Below are positions 46,041 through 59,258 of a DNA stretch of 64,000 nt, in pieces. Every line of letters begins with the position of its first letter. The stretch's first letter is position 1. The position numbers were made by a program, and so were the translations under genes. The stretch is from Paraphysoderma sedebokerense (lineage: Eukaryota; Blastocladiomycota; Physodermatomycetes; Physodermatales; Physodermataceae): positions 81,484 through 145,483 of the forward strand of contig JAHLJZ010000062.1 in the NCBI GenBank assembly GCA_025602915.1, given 5' to 3'. Under the pieces are notes generated by a model, which did not search any database, was not told where the DNA came from, and saw only the letters and a program-made list of their open reading frames with translations.

Positions 46041-49000
46041 ATGGCAAATGAACTAGAGGTATCTTTTCATTATTTTGTCTAAATGTCTTGTTCTTTCTCC
46101 GTACAGTCGCCGCAGGGTTCGGTATAGGAATTGACGCACAATCATGGATATCCCATCTGACATTAAATGGAAACCATCCACTCTATATGAATAGGCTATC
46201 TACAGCGTTCTTTCCAACCTTCGAGTACAAGACTTAAAAGATATACTCCGTGACGTTGGAGACCGGGTATCTGGCAATAAACCAGCTCTTATTGATCGAC
46301 TAAAGGAACGATTAGCGACAGCAAGAATGTCTAACCCACTGCAATACAAGAGATTGCAGGATCTCATCAATATCGATCTACCATCCCAGTATGTGTTGAC
46401 AATGTTTTAGTCCTGTCATGAACAAACTCTCTTCGCTGTGGTTATTTATCTTGCGATCGTTTCTTCTCATCCCATAGTCTTCGATTCCAAGTCAACGATT
46501 CATCTCTAATTACTGAACAACATTCAAATCATCCTAACCCACATGTACCGTCTGCAGCCTTTCCGTCTACATCATCCGGATTGCTTCCACACAGTCCGTT
46601 AAAAATCAAAATTTCTCGACCAAACACAAGTTCGGTATCATCACCGTCTTCATCACGGATCACCGAAACCGTCCCAGTAGAGCCCGGAACCGCTGTTCCC
46701 GGACCGATTCCTGTATCACCATTTATAGAAAGTATCTCATCACAGTATACCGGGAGAATCGAATGGACAAATTTGTCGTGGCGGATACAACCTTTCTATG
46801 AAGTTGTCGGCATAGTTGCTGGAAAAAAATTCTCAGCCGGTACGTCAGATGTTTTACATCCGACATAATTCTTACCTTTTGATTTGTTTTACTTACATTA
46901 AGCTATCTCTTATTCGCAGGACGAGACACTATCTTCAATTTCACTTTCACACCTCAACAAGCTGCACTATTACGGTATGTCATCATTGCCTCAAGTTTGA
47001 TGAGAATGTTAGAGATTACTCTCAAGCACTACATGCTGATGCTCATTGAAATGGTCATTCCATTTTAATTCATGACAGGGAACCATCCTACCGAGTCGTT
47101 TATTTGTCCACAAATATCGAAGCCGCCATCGTCGGCAGTCGAGTATTATATCGTGATAATAAACAGTACCGCCCGTGCGCCTTCCTAGATATGATGTACG
47201 TTGACCGAGCGTTTGTGAATGGAACGTATGTTAGTGACGTTCCGCAGGTAAGGGATCTTTGAGTTAATCTATACATCATAGTACCAAAACTTAAATCTAA
47301 ACTCTGCGTCTTCGAACTTCACAGAAAACGAAAGGGTTAAAGAAGAAATTTGGAACTATTAATCCATTGGATATCACCAGATATTGTAAAATTCCTCATA
47401 GTCAAATGAATCAGATGATTCTGCTATACCTTGGAAATAGCGTAAGCTTAGTTTCTATTTTTTGTGTCTTTCACGGAACATAACGAACCTAACTTTTATG
47501 TGGTAGTCCTTTGTTGGTGCAATCGTGATTGTGCGGAAAAAATCTGTCGAAAATGTTCTAAAGTACATTCAGGACCACAAAGTGATGACGAAAGAAGAGA
47601 GGTTGGAACAAAGTACGTGCTTCTCGACTGATTTTCGATATAGTGTCGGTGCCTTACTGTTATGTGTGTTCGTGTAAACTTTTAGTCAAGCAAATCGACG
47701 AAGATGACGACGATGTGATTGCCACAAACTCGATGATAAGCGTTAAAGACCCGGTAAAGACTACCTCTTCGAATATTCTTGAGATGTTCTCTATGCTCTT
47801 GTTTGTCTGACGTTCATCATTTTCATAGCTCTCGTATACTCGAATACAAGTTCCCATTCGAAATCGAAGTTGTCGACATTTAGAATGCTTCGATGCCGAA
47901 ATGTACCTCCGCATGAACGAGCAAACTCCAACGCACACATGTCCCCGTTGTCACCAACTTTTCGGCTCGGTATCTAACTTTACTATCGATAATATCATGA
48001 ACGTTGGACCAGCATTTAAAAAGTACCTTAAAGAATATGATATGTCGCTAGATAAGTTGGTCGGGCTGAATCCATTCAGAGACGTTGTTATTGATGGGTA
48101 CTTTATGGCAGTTTTGAAAAGTATACACGATGAAGATGTCGATAGTTTTGTGGTTTTCCCGGATGGAACTTGGAGGCTACACAAGGAAGAACCGATTGAT
48201 GATTTGGATGACGATGACGAGTATGGTGATCGCAATTCTGGGATGTCGAATGGAAAGAAGGAGGGCAGTAGTCAGAGCGTTTCAAGCAGTCGACGGAACG
48301 GGCCTCCGGCGGAAAATCCGGTTGTGATTGATTTAACGTTTGACAGTGACGAAGAGGATGCCGTTCCTGCTCCTGCTCCATCTGTGCCACCGCCGTCTTT
48401 GACTGTGGCTGACCTGTTGCTTAGGAATTCCTTGTCACCTCTAATACAGCCGACCGATACGGGTGGAAATCGGATAGGATCAATTACAGTTCCCCCTACT
48501 TCCTCCAGACCCTCCGTCGCTAGTTCTGGGCAGTCTTCATTAGCGAATCCATCGACAAGTAATACAAATTCACAAATAGGAATGTTATCTTCGACTTCTA
48601 CCACCCGACCCTCATCCATAGTACAAAATCCACCCATCACAACACCTCCGTTACCTGGACTCGCTTCTCAATCAATCAGTTTACCGACCACCAATGTTCC
48701 ATCCACCGTGAACGGCATTCAATCCTCTTCTTTCTATCCCCCGAGCACCTTAGCGACATCGACTTTGTCCTCGCTCCTGAGCCCTGCGAATGGCGCAACT
48801 AATCAAACCTCGTATTTTCAAAACCCGTATCCCGGCCAGCTAGGTATGGGAAGCCGTCCGGGGACAATCGGTTCAATACCATTGACGTCTCCACTTTTAC
48901 CTTATGATCCTCAAAATATGGCACTCCTGTCTCAGTTGAATATGCAACAGAGGTTAGCCGACATGCAACGAGCACAGCGAGAATCCTCCCAATCTAGTTT

Positions 49001-49562
49001 GACTGGATCTTCACAGCGGTCTATTTCAGTTCCACCACCATTGACAGCACCACCCCGACCGGTCTCTTCTACTGCTCATAATGGAATTCCATTAACCGCG
49101 ACAGCTTTATCCACTCCTACTCAACCGACAACCACACTTCCTTCAATCGACCAAGTTATTTATCCGGCCGGATCTAAACGTCCACGAGAGGAAGATTCTG
49201 CAGACAGTCATCCTTCCAAACGAACGGGATCAATGGATTCTTCGAATAGCGGTGGCGGTGGAGATACCGGAAGTTTAAATTCTAGTGTCCGCAATGGTGG
49301 TACCGAACAAAGAAGGCAAGACTACCTATCGTCACCTCCTTATCGTGGTGGCGATAGGTACATACCTTCATCATCTTCCTCGAATTCCTATCGATCGAGA
49401 AGAGAAGATAGTGGTAGTAGTACAGGGAGTAATCGAGATCGCGATTGGGACAGAGGGAGAGATAGAGACCGAGATAGGGACGGGTATCGAACGAATGATC
49501 GCTATTGGATTTCTAACACGGACAGGGATAGGGACAGAGATAGAGATAGGGATAGGAGGTGA
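46041..49562 (+). CDS. PIAS/Siz-type SUMO E3 ligase
   Basis: Promotes SUMO transfer from Ubc9 to nuclear targets. The first exon codes for MANELE. The second carries a SAP domain (LRVQDLKDILRDVGDRVSGN, then KPALIDRLKERL), which binds AT-rich DNA. A PINIT domain follows over several exons (FYEVVGIVAGKKFSAGRDTI, RPCAFLDMMYVDRAFVNGTY, CKIPHSQMNQMILLYLGNS). The SP-RING has the zinc pattern RSCRHLECFDAEMYLRMNE ... CPRC; its later part (DVVIDGYFMAVLKS, FPDGTWR) lies about 45 residues after CPRC, more than usual. A SUMO-interacting motif follows (PVVIDLTFDSDEE). The last 380 or so residues are Ser/Thr/Pro-rich and end in Arg-Asp dipeptide repeats. The domain order matches the family. Confidence 0.92.
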
Positions 49563-50345
49563 TTGATTGCGAGATGCCATCGGCTTTGATTTTAAATTTT
49601 GTCAACATGAACTTGGCTCTGGATAATGGCAATACTTGAGCACGGGTTGTAAATAAAACCTAGTGAGATATTTTGACCTGGCATTATGGCCCTAGGATGT
49701 AATCTTATAACATAAGGGATAACAACTGTATATCGGTAATCAAATGAATCCTCTGAGAGTTTAGTTTTTTATATATCTGCTGATATAATGCTCAAATGAT
49801 AATATTTAATAAATTGTATACTCGATTTGCTGTTGAAAAACCTCGTGCGCGGGTAGGGTTTAAACAGGGTATGAAATAACAATTTCATTACGACTCAGAT
49901 TGCAATTCTTTAACTACACAGATTTATTTCTGTCTATATTTTTATTCTTTATAATACATTATACAGCGGATTTCTTCGTTTGCACAATTTGTGGTTCTAT
50001 CGTATTTCAGTAAAGGTGCGATGGGATAACAATAATTAACGACCAAAATCATAAACTGTCGGCAAATTCCCAAACTGTGTCAGAATCATTTAGCTACAAA
50101 TAAAAGTATCCATGAAATAATTATTTCGAAAAAATAAAAGCGAGAAAATCGTGACGGGCCGTTCCCTCGTTCTCAATCCAAGCGAAAATTCAAATTTCGT
50201 TACTTTACATCAATTGCGACGAGTTGAGTTTATTTCCTTGACTGCCGTTAATTCACATTAAAGCTAGAGCTTATTATCGACTCTCCATATCTGTTTGAGA
50301 AACCACTCAGCGACTGTTGTCAAGATTCGAATTCGGTAGATAATA
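49563..50345. other. Intergenic between PIAS and bromodomain-BAH genes
   Basis: AT-rich 780-bp spacer between two genes on the same strand, so the 3' end of one and the promoter of the other. No gene or repeat is seen. Confidence 0.4.
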
Positions 50346-52571
50346 ATGAGCAAAACAATTAAAGGTCCATCCACTTCAGCGGGGGATCAGGTACGGTATA
50401 TTTGTTTACATTTGATTGCCGGGATTACGAACACTTTTTATTAATGGGATGATTATAACTAACTTGATCTGTTCATGTTATAATCTAACTTTCGTTTGGA
50501 TGGGTTCAACAGTGGACAAAAGAAGATTACAGGAAAATTTACAACAAGATCGCATCAGTTAAAGATAAACGGTACGAAACACAAATTTCTCGAATATCAT
50601 GACCCTTTACGTCTGTTTATGTTCGAGATCTAACTATTTGATGGGTTATGGGGTTTGATATGGTAGTGGTCGTCTACGATGCGAATTGTTTGAAGAGTTA
50701 CCCGATGCTCAAGATTATCCAGATTACTACGAGGAGGTATGTATACCGATATCAATGACACGATTGATTAATTTCTTGTATTTATGGCAATTTCTTGTAT
50801 AGATTGATAACCCAATCGCTTTGGACATGATCAGTGTATGTTTATTTTGATTTTACCATTTCGCGGCCTCTTGTGAGAGCGACAATACTTAAAACCAATT
50901 ATTACGTTATGCAGAAAAAAATCGACGGAAATAAATACAAAAGCATTGAAGATTTTGTGGCGGATTTTGAATTGATGTTTGAAAACGCTCAACAGTATAA
51001 CGCCGATGGATCACCCGTGTATAAAGACGCAACATTCCTACAGGTTTGTTTGTGGGCCATAATCTCACCAAAGTTTAACGAATGTCAAGTAACGGATTTT
51101 GGGTTCTTTCTCTTCGAAATCATAGAACTTACTTCAGAAGCTGGTATACGGAGATGAAACGGGTTCACAGAAATCACAAGTATCAGAATCAGAGGAAAGG
51201 GAGGGACCCGCCCAAGATGGACTGAAAGTATTAGATAACGTATCGTACAAGAATGAAAAGTACTCAGTCGGGGACTGTGTAAAAATATCTTCGGACGAAA
51301 GCCAGGAACTGGGTATTGGACAGATATTCAAAGTTTGGCAGGATAAAAGGTAGCGGTTGTTGTTTCAACTCAAGAGACTCGGGCCGACTTTCTTGGCTCG
51401 TTTTGGTTGCCAGAACTAAATGGATTGTCTTGTAGGAACAAACGAGGGATCGAAATATGTATTTATATTCATCCGGCAGAAACCGAACACCCTCCCTCCC
51501 GCAAGTTTTACGAACATGAGCTCTTAAAAACCGATATGTACAAAAACTACCCTCTCGAATCGATCGCCTCCAAATGTTACATTCTCCCAGTTAACCATTA
51601 CATCAAAGGACGTCCTCGAAACGCTGGCACCCGCGATGTTTACGTCTGTGAATCAAGATACGACAGGTCCTCTAAGACTATCACGAAAATTAAAGATTGG
51701 AATACCTGTGTTCCAGTTCAATGTAGAGGGAAACAACCTGATTTGGAGTTATTCCCTAATCCATTGAGTTTGAAGAAAGTGAGTCCTGGCGAGACAGTGG
51801 ATGGTGGAGACGAAAATGGAAATGCAAGTCAACAGAAATTGAAAAAGAAGAGAAAGAGAGATAATGATGTGAAAATGGAAGATAGCGAAATGGAAGATAC
51901 CGGTGATGGTAGTGTCCACTCTGGGACAAGGGTATATCGCACTTATATGCTTCCTCACATTCGGTGCGAGACTAATAGCTGACATTTGTTGTTTTTTGAA
52001 AGGCGGACTCCGTTGAATCTGCTGCTAATTCCAGAACGTACGTGTCTTATTTTTGTTGTTGTTTTGCCTTCTTTTTTTCCTCTCATTTTAACTTGATTGA
52101 CGCTGAACAGTGAAAACATGCGGCAAACACGACGTCGAACCAACACAACTAAAAGTTACGACGAAACAGAGGAAAAAGAAGAGGAGGAAGAGGAGGAGGA
52201 AGAAGAAGATGGTGCTAACGGAATGTTACCCAAGAAAATCGGTACGTTCTTATGTTACCCTTGATTACCTTTCCCCCATTGTCACTACATTCAGTTAACC
52301 GAATTTTCCCCTTCTTAGTTCAATCTTTCCAAACTGCTCCGACAAAATCCAACAATACTAGTACAATTCTATGGTTCTCTGCTCCCCCCGTTGACCCTGT
52401 ATCGGTCGAGATGGATCCTATACCGTCTTTAGAATATTTAGTGTATAAAAGGAAACAAGCGGAGAAGTTGGAAAAAAGTGGAGAAACGGTATTTATGATT
52501 TTTACAATTTTTTATTTTTATTGGGTTTCGACTAACACAGACATTAGATGGAAATAGATGTCCTTGAATGA
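50346..52571 (+). CDS. Bromodomain-BAH protein, RSC1/2-like chromatin remodelling subunit
   Basis: Reads acetylated histones as part of an RSC/PBAF-type SWI/SNF complex. Starts MSKTIKGPSTSAGDQ, then introns; the bromodomain reads GRRLRCELFEELPDAQDYPD, YYEEIDNPIALDMISKKIDG and FENAQQYNADGSPVY, keeping the acetyl-lysine Asn in QQYN. A BAH domain follows (VSYKNEKYSVGDCVKISSDE, IGQIFKVWQDK, RKFYEHELLKTDMYKNYPL, CYILPVNHYIKGRP, DVYVCESRYD), with the motif order of Rsc1/2 and polybromo. A poly-acidic exon near 52150-52200 and ILWFSAPPV come next. The last exon probably starts at 52548 and ends MEIDVLE with a stop. Yeast Rsc1/2 carry two bromodomains; only one is seen here. Confidence 0.88.
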
Positions 52572-52705
52572 ACCTTGACTGTCGTTTCATTCAAATGGCG
52601 ATGAGTGGAATAATTGATTGTTATTATAATTGAAGGCGAATAGGATGTGCGATTAAAGTCACTCTGGTAATCATTGACTGAATAAAATCATTAAAAAAAG
52701 TTGAA

Positions 52706-52800
52706 TTATGCTCCCTGCTCCATGGCTGCATATTCTGCTGGAGTTATATCGTTTCGTCCTGTATCTCTCTGATACTCTTCAAAGATAGCTTTTATTCGTT
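52706..52800 (-). other. Probable alternative or true C-terminal exon of the REEP gene
   Basis: A coding-like minus-strand stretch reads ERIKAIFEEYQRDTGRND and then ITPAEYAAMEQGA before a stop at 52706-52708. An AG at 52801-52802 could act as acceptor for a donor (GTAAAA) at 53097-53098 inside the last REEP codons. The join keeps frame (GYRDL then ERIKAIF), with an intron of about 300 nt. It may also be the end of an unrecognised small gene. Confidence 0.45.
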
Positions 52801-53072
52801 CTTTCGGGATTAAAAATAACAGGCATGTAATATAGTTTGTTTAGTACCATACAAGTAGCGTGAGATAAACATGACATGCAGGGTTTAAGACTACATAAGT
52901 AAACTAAAAGTGAAGGAAAGAGAGAAAGGCAAAATATATACAGAGATTTTATATACAAAATACCACGACGTAAGACTAGCCGCCATCTTTTCTTAATCTC
53001 TTTTTTTTTCTTGTTGATTCTTAACTTTTGAATTTTCTTGCAAATACAATTTTGAAATTACATTCCAGTTCA

Positions 53073-54416
53073 TTAATCCGTTTTATTTTTGTTTTTACCA
53101 AGATCACGGTACCCTTCACCACCGCCGACGACAGTTTGTTTTTGAAGATTCAAAGCTCCTAAAACTCTTTTCATTTCTTCTTCATTTCCACTTTCTTTGC
53201 CACTGTCACCAGCAACAATATCATACTCGTCTAATAAATTTTCGGTTTGCAATGAGTTTAAAGCGATTTGGTCTATTGTTGTTAGATTACAATTCATGGG
53301 TGGTAACGGTTGATTGACGGTTGTAAAATGGGGTAATGGCGCTGCAACTGGGACTTGTGGCGGTGGGGATGTTGTTCTTGGGGGTTTGGATTGGGGTTTT
53401 GATGACGTGGGTTTGGTGCCGGATTTTCGGATTTGTCTTGGAGGATGAACGGAGGGAGGAGGGTGTGATGGTTGTTCGGTGAGTTGAGTTGATGATGAAA
53501 CAATGTAGCTCGCTATCGAGGAGAAGATGGTTTGGAGTGGGTTAATTGTGATTTCTGTAGAGCGTGAAGCACGGGCTGTCGTCGTCGTAGATGAAGAAAA
53601 TGACGATGAAGGTTGAGTTGAAGGATTAAGAGGAGCTGAAGAATTCGAAATTGATGATTCTTGTTGTACAGGATATGAGGTTGTCTTATCGACTGATTGA
53701 GGTTTAATTGTTGTATCGGTACTGGCATTAACGTTGACAGATTCGCCATCTGCGACAGATTTTGCATACTCTTGTACAACCAATTGATTCATCCTGCCAA
53801 ACCAAAATCCCAAGTACTTTACGGTAATCTTTATGACGTCGCTTCCGTAGTTGACCAATCTTGTTTTCAAGTCATTGGAAATTTCTTCGAGTTTGTGATC
53901 AATGTCGTCTTCGTGATTGAGCAACGTAGGCTCGACGAATAGCGTGTAGAGTGTAGTGGCTCCTTGGGTTTGAGGGAGGATGAGCCATAATACAAAACCA
54001 ATTTTAGCTTCGTAATAAAATGGGAGCCTATTTTAGAAGGAATGGGATTAGATGAAGAAGAGGATTACTTGATGAATACAGAGATCTCATGTCGAGCATT
54101 TCAATGTAATTGGCTCAATATGATTAAAACCAATTACAGTATGAGATACATACCAAAACACCAACAAGTCGCCGAACCATTCGGCAATGCTGAAAATTGA
54201 AATTACTGTCCAATACTTTAACCATCTTGTCAACTTTTGTTCATCTCTGGCTTTGATGGCCTTGTAAGAACGATACGCAGGGTAGATGTAGGCGAGGATA
54301 TGGCTGGAAATTCCAAGATTTCAAGTATGTTAGAATCAAAATCCAGTAAGCGGATAGTATGAGAGAAATGTAGGACTTATTTACCAAACAAATTTCGAGA
54401 TAATATAAGTAAACAT
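53073..54416 (-). CDS. REEP/Yop1 (TB2/DP1/HVA22) ER-shaping membrane protein
   Basis: Membrane-hairpin proteins that curve the tubular ER and link it to microtubules. Exon 1 (from ATG 54416) reads MFTYIISKFVC and splices into HILAYIYPAYRSYKAIKARD, the family signature around YPAYxSYKA. Next come KLTRWLKYWTVISIFSIAEW, LPFYYEAKIGFVLWLILPQT, QGATTLY and the conserved FVEPTLLNHEDDID. The C-terminal 200 or so residues are Ser/Pro/Thr-rich, as in REEP3/4-like members rather than the short Yop1. The frame stops at 53073, but splicing from 53098 to 52800 would replace the last four residues (see the exon at 52706-52800). The start lies only about 100 bp from the left end of the duplicated unit. Confidence 0.88.
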
Positions 54417-54517
54417 TTGGGACGACTTGCAAATGATGCGAAATGAGCTCTGGCAAAACCGCTACGACCACGGGATGAATGGAGCTTTTAATACAAACTA
54501 ACTGTAGGGGGAAATTA

Positions 54518-55385
54518 CAAAGGGGCCCGGGGAAGGACAAAGAGTTTAAAAACTATTCTAGGACGATGGGGTCGAAATTATAGTCGCAGTTGTGCTAAAT
54601 GAGCAGTGTTAATTTGCGGAGGACAATGAGCGTCGAAGACTATGACGACAATTGAAATGAATTTGGACGCAGAAAGGGAAGTAGCAGAATAAGGGCCGGC
54701 CAGTTAATTCATCTGTTGATGCACCTAACGATGGACGGGGATGATATGGATGTGATGACGGTGACGATGATGAATTGTCGATGAATATGATAATGAGAAT
54801 GATGAATTGATGATATAAATTATTGCGGTCATTCCCTCTTCCCGTGATCACTTTGGCCGAGGGAATTGTGATTGGGTCATATGAGGAAATGGACAAAACC
54901 CGCTTTAAGCGATTCTTTGTCACACATTGAAAACAAACACACTCTCACCACTGAACGCATTGAGGACGATGCGGTGGTACAATTCCACTCAAAATAATAC
55001 TTATAATAATTCTCGAGTATTATCGGCGCAGGTCCCTAGGGCACCTGACCGACAGATTGATTCCGTATCATGGCACATTGCGAGTAAAAATAAAGCAATA
55101 TGTGCAATAATTCAATGGAATGGTAATCAATAGAGTAGAGATATCCATAAATTCGTAAGGCAATAATTAATTGAGCGCAGTGCCGAAAAAGGAACATTCC
55201 GCCTTGTGTCGTTTCCAGCGTGCGCTTTTGAATTCGTGCGACCTGTCGTAAGGAGCGGAGTTTGGGCCGAATTTTCCATCAACCCAGATAATTCATTTTA
55301 TTTTTATATTACCACCCCATTCGACGCAGCGACCGCAGACACAGATAGAGACACTCTCGGACGATAAGCACTCACTCTCCTTGGA
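54518..55385. promoter_or_regulatory. Upstream region of chitin synthase, copy 1
   Basis: Between the REEP and chitin synthase starts. It contains a minus-strand 104-codon frame (54609-54923) of low complexity with His/Ser-rich stretches, which I do not count as a gene. A pyrimidine-rich stretch with tatttttatatt at about 55298-55310 lies some 75 bp before the ATG and could be the core promoter. Confidence 0.4.
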
Positions 55386-58300
55386 ATGTCGTCCTTCTTT
55401 GATCTCGTCGCACGGCGAGACATCAATTCCCTTCGGTCGCTGCACGCCGCCGGTTCACTGCAAAATCCAAATCTGCACGACCAACAGGGAAGATCTCTTC
55501 TCCATCTCGCTACATTGAAATCATTCCCGGAAATCGCAGCATTCTTGATATCTATTGGCGCAAACGTCAATCTCAGAGGTAATTAGAGACAACAAGTCTA
55601 TAACCCAATTGCCTCTTGAGCTCGCTCTTGTCTTTCTGCGATTCTAGAAACAGAACTCGAAAACTAAAAATAGATTCGTGCTATCCTTTGGGGCTTGTCC
55701 CATTTTTGATATATTCATAGATAACGATGGTCAAACTCCGATATACATCGCGGCTGCTTCCGGAAATGTCGACATTGTCCGTCTGTTACTGCAAGCCAGA
55801 GCCAACATAGAATTACCCAATAATGTACTATTCATTTATTCAAATTTTGCTATGTGTTTTCAAAACAGTGATGAAAAATTACCGTAAATCTAACCTGGAA
55901 TTCAAATTCTCGGTCACTAGGATTACACCAGTCCTCTCATGATCGCAGCGTTTTATGGGCATGCCCCAATTGTTGGAATGTTGATACAGCAAGGCGCTAA
56001 CGTGAATTCAAGAGACAATATGCAGAAAACTGCAGTCGCTTTAGCTTCGTTTGAAGGGAAAACTCAAGCGTTGGAATTACTGCTAAGAGCCAAAGCCGAC
56101 GTGAATTGCCTAGACCAGGTACTTTCTTCAACACTATCTTCTTTTCTTCCCTCTCTGTAAAAACGTTGAGGTTATATTGTGGGTTCCATTACATCAACGA
56201 AAAACGATGGTTTAATTAACATTTGTTATAAAGTACGGCTGGACGCCATTGATGCTGGCAACTCATGCAGGCAGAACCGATTGTGTAAACCTTTTGCTTC
56301 GCTTCAGAGCAAATCCAACGATAACATCTCCCGACGGCAAAACTGCAGTGATAATTGCTCAAGAAAAAGGAGACACTCAACTATTCAATCTTTTACTATC
56401 TGCTTCTCAACCTCCAACCTCCACTCATTCTCCTCGTCATCCAAATCCTCGCTCAGCAGGACCTGCGCCGCCTGCTCGCATTGTGCCAAATTCTGCCGCA
56501 GTGGCAGCATTTAATCAACCGCCCCTGCCGTTGCCACAAGCAACCCGTCCTTCCATCTCAACCGAATCAATATACCAAAAGCATGATGACGCAGATGTTC
56601 CGTTGATGCCTATCCATCCACCTTCTCGTCCCCTTAATGGCGCAGGACACCCAATTCAAGGTCAACTCATTCATAGAAGCGGATCAAGGCGAGTAGGCTT
56701 GCAGCGTACGAATTCAAAACATCATCCACAGCCAAATTTAGCCCCGGTATATCAAGCACAATTGGGCGAGAGAAGAGGGCCAGGTGTGCATGTCGATTCC
56801 TTCGCCATCTGTACCTTCCAAGTTTACTAAAAGAATTTATCTCATTGCAGGCGACAGTCAGCAAACACAAGCGAAACCGCGGTCAAAAGTGTGGCTCTGG
56901 TTTTCTCGGATCGTTACATTTTGGGCCCCACCTTTCCTATTGGAGAGTATCTTAAAAACACGGGACAGAAACGTCCATCAGGCGTGGCGAGAAAAAATAT
57001 CTCTTTGCTTCATCATCCTCGCAGTCTCGGCAGTTGTCGGTTTTGTCACCTTTGGTTTAGCAGAATTAGTATGCAGTCCTTTGATTCCCATTTTTCGAGA
57101 TCAACTATCACGCGACCATGGATTTGGTGCTCCCCCGGGTCGAACAAAACTTATGGCCGTTCGCGGAAGACTATACGATGTCGGGGATTTCTTTCAATTC
57201 GGTGGCCACAGTGTTTTATTTCAAACATTGAATGAAGGAGAACGAAAGCAACTGCAAGATGTGATTAATTCAGAGTACATTGGCAACGACGCAACCGATT
57301 TGTTTCCTCTCCCTCAAGAGATTTCTAAATGTTTAGTCCAACCGGTTGATGATTACTGCAAGATCAACAAAGACAACGGAGATTTCGTTCGTCATTGTCA
57401 TACTAGTGATAAAAGTAGATTAGAGCTCGCCAAGTTAGCATTCGACCAAAGTTCTGATGTATCTTGGACATGGGTGAATGTGACCAGAAAAGGCAGTTTT
57501 CTTTTTGGGTTCGTCAATTCATTTCTTCCTCAATCTTAACTGAAGAAACTGCTGACATTACAATCTTGATTCAGGTACAATGAACAAGTCTACAGTTTAG
57601 AAGCCTATCTGAACCGAACGTCACCTGAAAGACGATTTCTGGCTCAGGCTCCATTAAATATCACCGATAAAGATTTACTCCCGCTATTAGGCAAAGACGC
57701 AACCATGATGATCAACAGAAACTCAACATTAAAATCGCTTTTGGTTCCGTGTTTAGACACGTATTTTCGTGTTGGAAGGTGATTTGGTTACCTCTATGCC
57801 CCTTCATTATGGGACAGTTGTTAATGCAGAGAATATTTAATAGAATTGAAGGAACGACAATCGGCTGTAGTGTCAGCAATATTATTCAAGTGCTCGCTAC
57901 TTTCATCCTGGTTGCAATTATTCTCATCAAGTTTTTCAGTGCCATTTTCTTTGATTGGTTCTTGAGGTAACCTTTTCTTTGACTTCAATTTTGATTTCTA
58001 CTTATTGATACCATTTATTTATACCTCTATTGCTTGCTTTCCCTAACCCCTCGTTCCATACTTCCATTCGCCCCCTTCTAGTCGCCAACTCGGTCGTCTT
58101 CGGTCTCGACATCCGCAGTCCTATGTCATCATGCTCGTCACATGTTACAGTGAAGACGAAGCCGGTATACGGACGACTCTGGATTCATTGAGCGGGACCA
58201 CGTACAACGATGAACAAAAATTACTGTTTGTCATTCAAGATGGTAACATTACAGGAAGCGGGAATAGTAAGAGTACCCCTGATATTATTAAAGGCATGAT

Positions 58301-59258
58301 TGAAATTGGCGATGGATTTCCTGATAGTCCAGAACCATACAGGTATGGTGCTTTGAATCCTGAAAACTCAAAATATGTCGTCTTTCGTTCTTATTTTGTT
58401 TTGTGATTTAGTTATGTGTCTATCGGCGATGGCCCGAAACGACATAACATGGCAGAAGTGTATGCTGGATTCTATGACTGCCAAGGTCGAAAAGTTCCAA
58501 TCGTATTTGTCAACAAAGTCGGGTCAGATAAAGAAAGAGGAAAACCGAAAGCTGGTAAATCAATTCTTTGCCTCCTGTCATCTCATCTCTATGCGGCTAA
58601 TCATTTGGGTGTAATTCTGAATAGGTAACCGAGGCAAACGGGACTCGCAACTTATTCTAATGACATGGTTGTCAAAAGTGACCTTTGATGAACGAATGAC
58701 TCCACTAGAATTTGATCTCTCCGACAAAGTGACAAGGTGCTTATTTCGTTCCATTCCATCCTTCACTTGATCCCCTCTTTACTTATGTTATTGACTCATC
58801 GAAAAATAAGACTCTGTGGATTTACTCCAGACACTTTTAACCTGGTGTTAATGGTTGACGCGGATACATTGGTTTTACCAGACTCGCTTAGACGAATGGT
58901 GACTGCATTTGAGAGAGATGAAACCGTTATGGGGTTATGTGGGGAAACAAGAATTGCTAATAAGAAACAGAGTTGGGTTTCTTCAATTCAGGTTTGGGAT
59001 TTTGACTTTTCCTAGTCGGATTCGTTAGCGGTTAACGTTGTTATTCTTCGATTTCGCTCTTGATTAGGTTTTCGAATACTACATTTCTCATCATCTCGGT
59101 AAAGCATTTGAGAGTATTTTCGGTGGTGTGACCTGTTTGCCTGGATGTTTCTGTATGTACCGAATTACCGCACCTAAAGAAAACGATTTTTGTGTACCTA
59201 TTTTGGCCAATCCTGATATCGTGGAAGAGTATTCTCAGAATATTGTGGAGACTTTACA
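54518..59258. repeat. Tandem duplication, copy 1 (4741 bp)
   Basis: Every base I compared is identical to the sequence 4741 bp downstream, and all translated segments agree exactly. The left edge is at about 54517: the shared sequence begins acaaaggggccc and the bases before it differ (54516 t, 59257 c). The unit holds an 870-bp upstream region and the first twelve exons of the ankyrin-chitin synthase gene. Confidence 0.95.

Noticed and set aside
49440-49560. Simple sequence repeat of Arg-Asp codons
   Set aside because: It is part of the PIAS/Siz C-terminal coding sequence, not an independent repeat element.
54609-54923. Minus-strand 104-codon frame, repeated at 59350-59664
   Set aside because: Low-complexity composition, no recognisable domain, lies in the promoter region of the chitin synthase; duplicated only because the whole unit is.
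57749-57843. Frame break in the chitin synthase between [10 protein letters not shown] and the next helix
   Set aside because: A GT-AG intron at 57779-57843 restores phase and the expected family sequence, so no frameshift is needed.
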